A stretch of 64,000 nucleotides of DNA from Limnomonas spitsbergensis (Eukaryota > Chlorophyta > Chlorophyceae > Chlamydomonadales), in contig JAYJMM010000109.1 in assembly GCA_037349105.1 (NCBI GenBank), positions 3,490,001 through 3,554,000 on the forward strand. Direction: 5' to 3'. Under the pieces are notes generated by a model, which saw only the letters and a program-made list of their open reading frames with translations, was not told the DNA's origin and ran no database searches. Shown one piece after another: positions 55,801-64,000 of this stretch (position 1 is its first letter; the number at the start of each line of letters is the position of its first letter). Position numbers and translations under genes: made by a program.

Positions 55801-56862
55801 GAGGGGGACTGCATGAGCGAGTCCAGCCGGTCCTTAGCAGCCCCAAGAAAGACGCGCATGAACCCTACCATTGCAAACCTGGTACAGCAAGGATGGAAGA
55901 ATTAGGCACAAGGCCATCCAATTAAGCCATGCATGAGTTTGCTTTGGTCTCTGAACCAGGCTTTCAGCCACTAAAACAAACTTCAACTTCCTGGTGGTTT
56001 CATATTTACCAGGAGATATTCACCGTTCTTTAATATTTCTCGTGCCGTAGGCCATACTCACCACGTCATCCACATGATAATCTCGTACACATCTGGAATG
56101 ATGAGGGCTCCACAAAAAACGACTTTGAATACAACGTATTTGACCAGCCTCTCCGTCAACATGGAAGCCTCCCGGGGAGACAGCCTGCCCAAAAACACGA
56201 CCTGATATAGGCAAATGGGATGGTGATAGATATAGCAAAAAGAATTACCCAGGTGCGGTAATGAATTACAGCAAATCGTTATACAAACCGTAATATGATT
56301 TATGAAGGCGGGCATGGGATCATTGGTAATGAGACCACCCATGAGGCCATGAGGCTGACACACCCACGTGCTAGAGAATCATGCGGCAGTTGTCTTGATG
56401 AATTCAATATGGGCAGTAGCATTCAAAGTTCTGCCCCAGGCTCCCCAGTCCTGATTCGGTTTGGATGCCTCAGTTTGGATGCAAACTCACTTTTCAGGAC
56501 CGGTCACACTTACAATTGTGGTAAGAGCAAACATAGCGTAGGCAGCGAAGCACCATTGGACCATGAGGAACACAGAAATTTCAGAGCGAAGCACAATCGA
56601 CAAGGCCGCTTTGGCATCAGCCAGCAGTTCCGCTTGTTGTGCACTGCGTTCAACATGCAGGGTTGAGACACCCTAGATTAACACAAGTGCATGCACGTCA
56701 GTGTGCTTACGGATTAGCCGGAAAATTGTTGAAGTGAAGCTTCCAATCTTCAAGCCCCGGTGCACTCTGCAGGTCTCTCGAGACGGAGAAAAAAAGAGTC
56801 GTTGTCGTCATCCCAAAAACTGCAAACACCAGCGCGGATACAGATGGAGATATTAAAGCCAT
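52812..56862 (-). CDS. Multispanning RING-H2 E3 ubiquitin ligase, AMFR/HRD1-like
   Basis: Nine exons on the minus strand: 56862-56711, 56643-56514, 56201-56062, 55878-55686, 55560-55494, 55336-55071, 54676-53878, 53730-53470, 53062-52812; phases agree and give 752 residues. The N-terminal half is made of hydrophobic segments (for example SVSALVFAVFGMTTTTLFF, LMLVLLIMAHDLAGVV, DLVADLLVHMMTLAHYVHV), as in ER-membrane ligases. After FLDIRSILVSLLKRIHTYL comes a RING-H2 finger at about residues 364-405 with C-x2-C-x11-C-x-H-x2-H-x2-C-x14-C-x2-C (DPCAICMERM, LPCGHIFHLACLRAWL, CPLC). This layout matches AMFR/gp78 and HRD1, which ubiquitinate misfolded ER proteins. The C-terminal tail is acidic and low-complexity; a CUE domain could not be confirmed. 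The last two exon joins rest on splice phase only. Confidence 0.8.
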
Positions 56863-57099
56863 CTGTATCGCGTATCATTGAATGCTGGGCACTTTGTTGT
56901 GGGCAAGGTCGGTGACACCGCTATGGGTGATGTAGCTGAGCCCGGGGGACAGGTGGCTGAGCCATAGCAGATTGAGATTTGAGAGGCGTCATCAAGATCA
57001 AGCCAGAGGAAAATTGGTAGACTGATGATTGAATTGCCTAGTTTTCTGAGGGGTGGCAGTGCCCTTTTGACACCGGACGCCAGAGTCCGTTAGGGTACG
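56863..57099. promoter_or_regulatory. Divergent intergenic region of the RING-H2 and FtsHi-like genes
   Basis: 237 bases separate the two inferred start codons. Both promoters must fit here or within the transcribed leaders. No obvious TATA box or repeat is present. Confidence 0.5.
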
Positions 57100-63930
<6,831 letters not shown>

Positions 63931-64000
63931 GTGGGTGCGCTGGCATGGGGGGTGTCGCAGCATTGACAGGTGGCAGTGACGGAGCTTGTCCATGTGTGTG

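Overview
This is a nuclear window from a eukaryotic green alga, most likely a chlorophyte. The genes are intron-rich and GC-rich, with GT-AG and some GC-AG introns. Two encode plant/algal plastid-type proteins (a BFN-UVR nuclease-like protein and an FtsHi-like AAA protein), and TGTAA motifs, the usual algal poly(A) signal, lie downstream of several stops. I cannot name the species.

Layout: (1) 1-4435, 3' part of a DIL (dilute/myosin-V tail) domain gene on +, with a 30-bp minisatellite and a 58/59-bp TGACGT-bearing array in its introns. (2) 6864-8563, a BFN-UVR gene on -, divergent from (3) 8867-12710, a complete NSF/SEC18 gene. (4) 13823-32770, a very young 18.9-kb retrotransposon read on -. 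(5) About 32880-34650, a decayed LINE-like remnant. (6) 34778-36601, a PIG-U (GPI transamidase) gene on +. (7) 37647-48738, a decayed, internally deleted relative of the retrotransposon on +, itself carrying a TA-flanked MITE and several tandem repeats. (8) 50811-51625, an unrecognised small gene. (9) 52812-56862, a membrane RING-H2 (AMFR/HRD1-like) E3 ligase gene on -, divergent from (10) 57100 to the window end, a plastid FtsHi-like gene with a 23-bp minisatellite in intron 2.

The host genes are housekeeping functions (membrane fusion, GPI anchoring, ER protein quality control, plastid proteostasis) with no operon-like logic. Their splice phases all agree in the models given.

The outstanding object is the retrotransposon. 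Its Ty3-type polyprotein has retropepsin, RT, RNase H and a DDE integrase. Between RNase H and integrase it also carries a DNMT3/DRM-like cytosine-5 DNA methyltransferase, and after the integrase a PHD finger. Gag and Pol overlap in -1 phase with a textbook GGGAAAA slip site. The ends are not ordinary LTRs: the order is L - ORFs - B1 - L - B2, the topology of split direct repeats, yet the element is bounded by 4-bp target-site duplications. Directly after the 5' L repeat is a 23-nt segment exactly complementary to a site inside L. The second element has the same pairing with matching substitutions in both arms, which points to self-primed reverse transcription.
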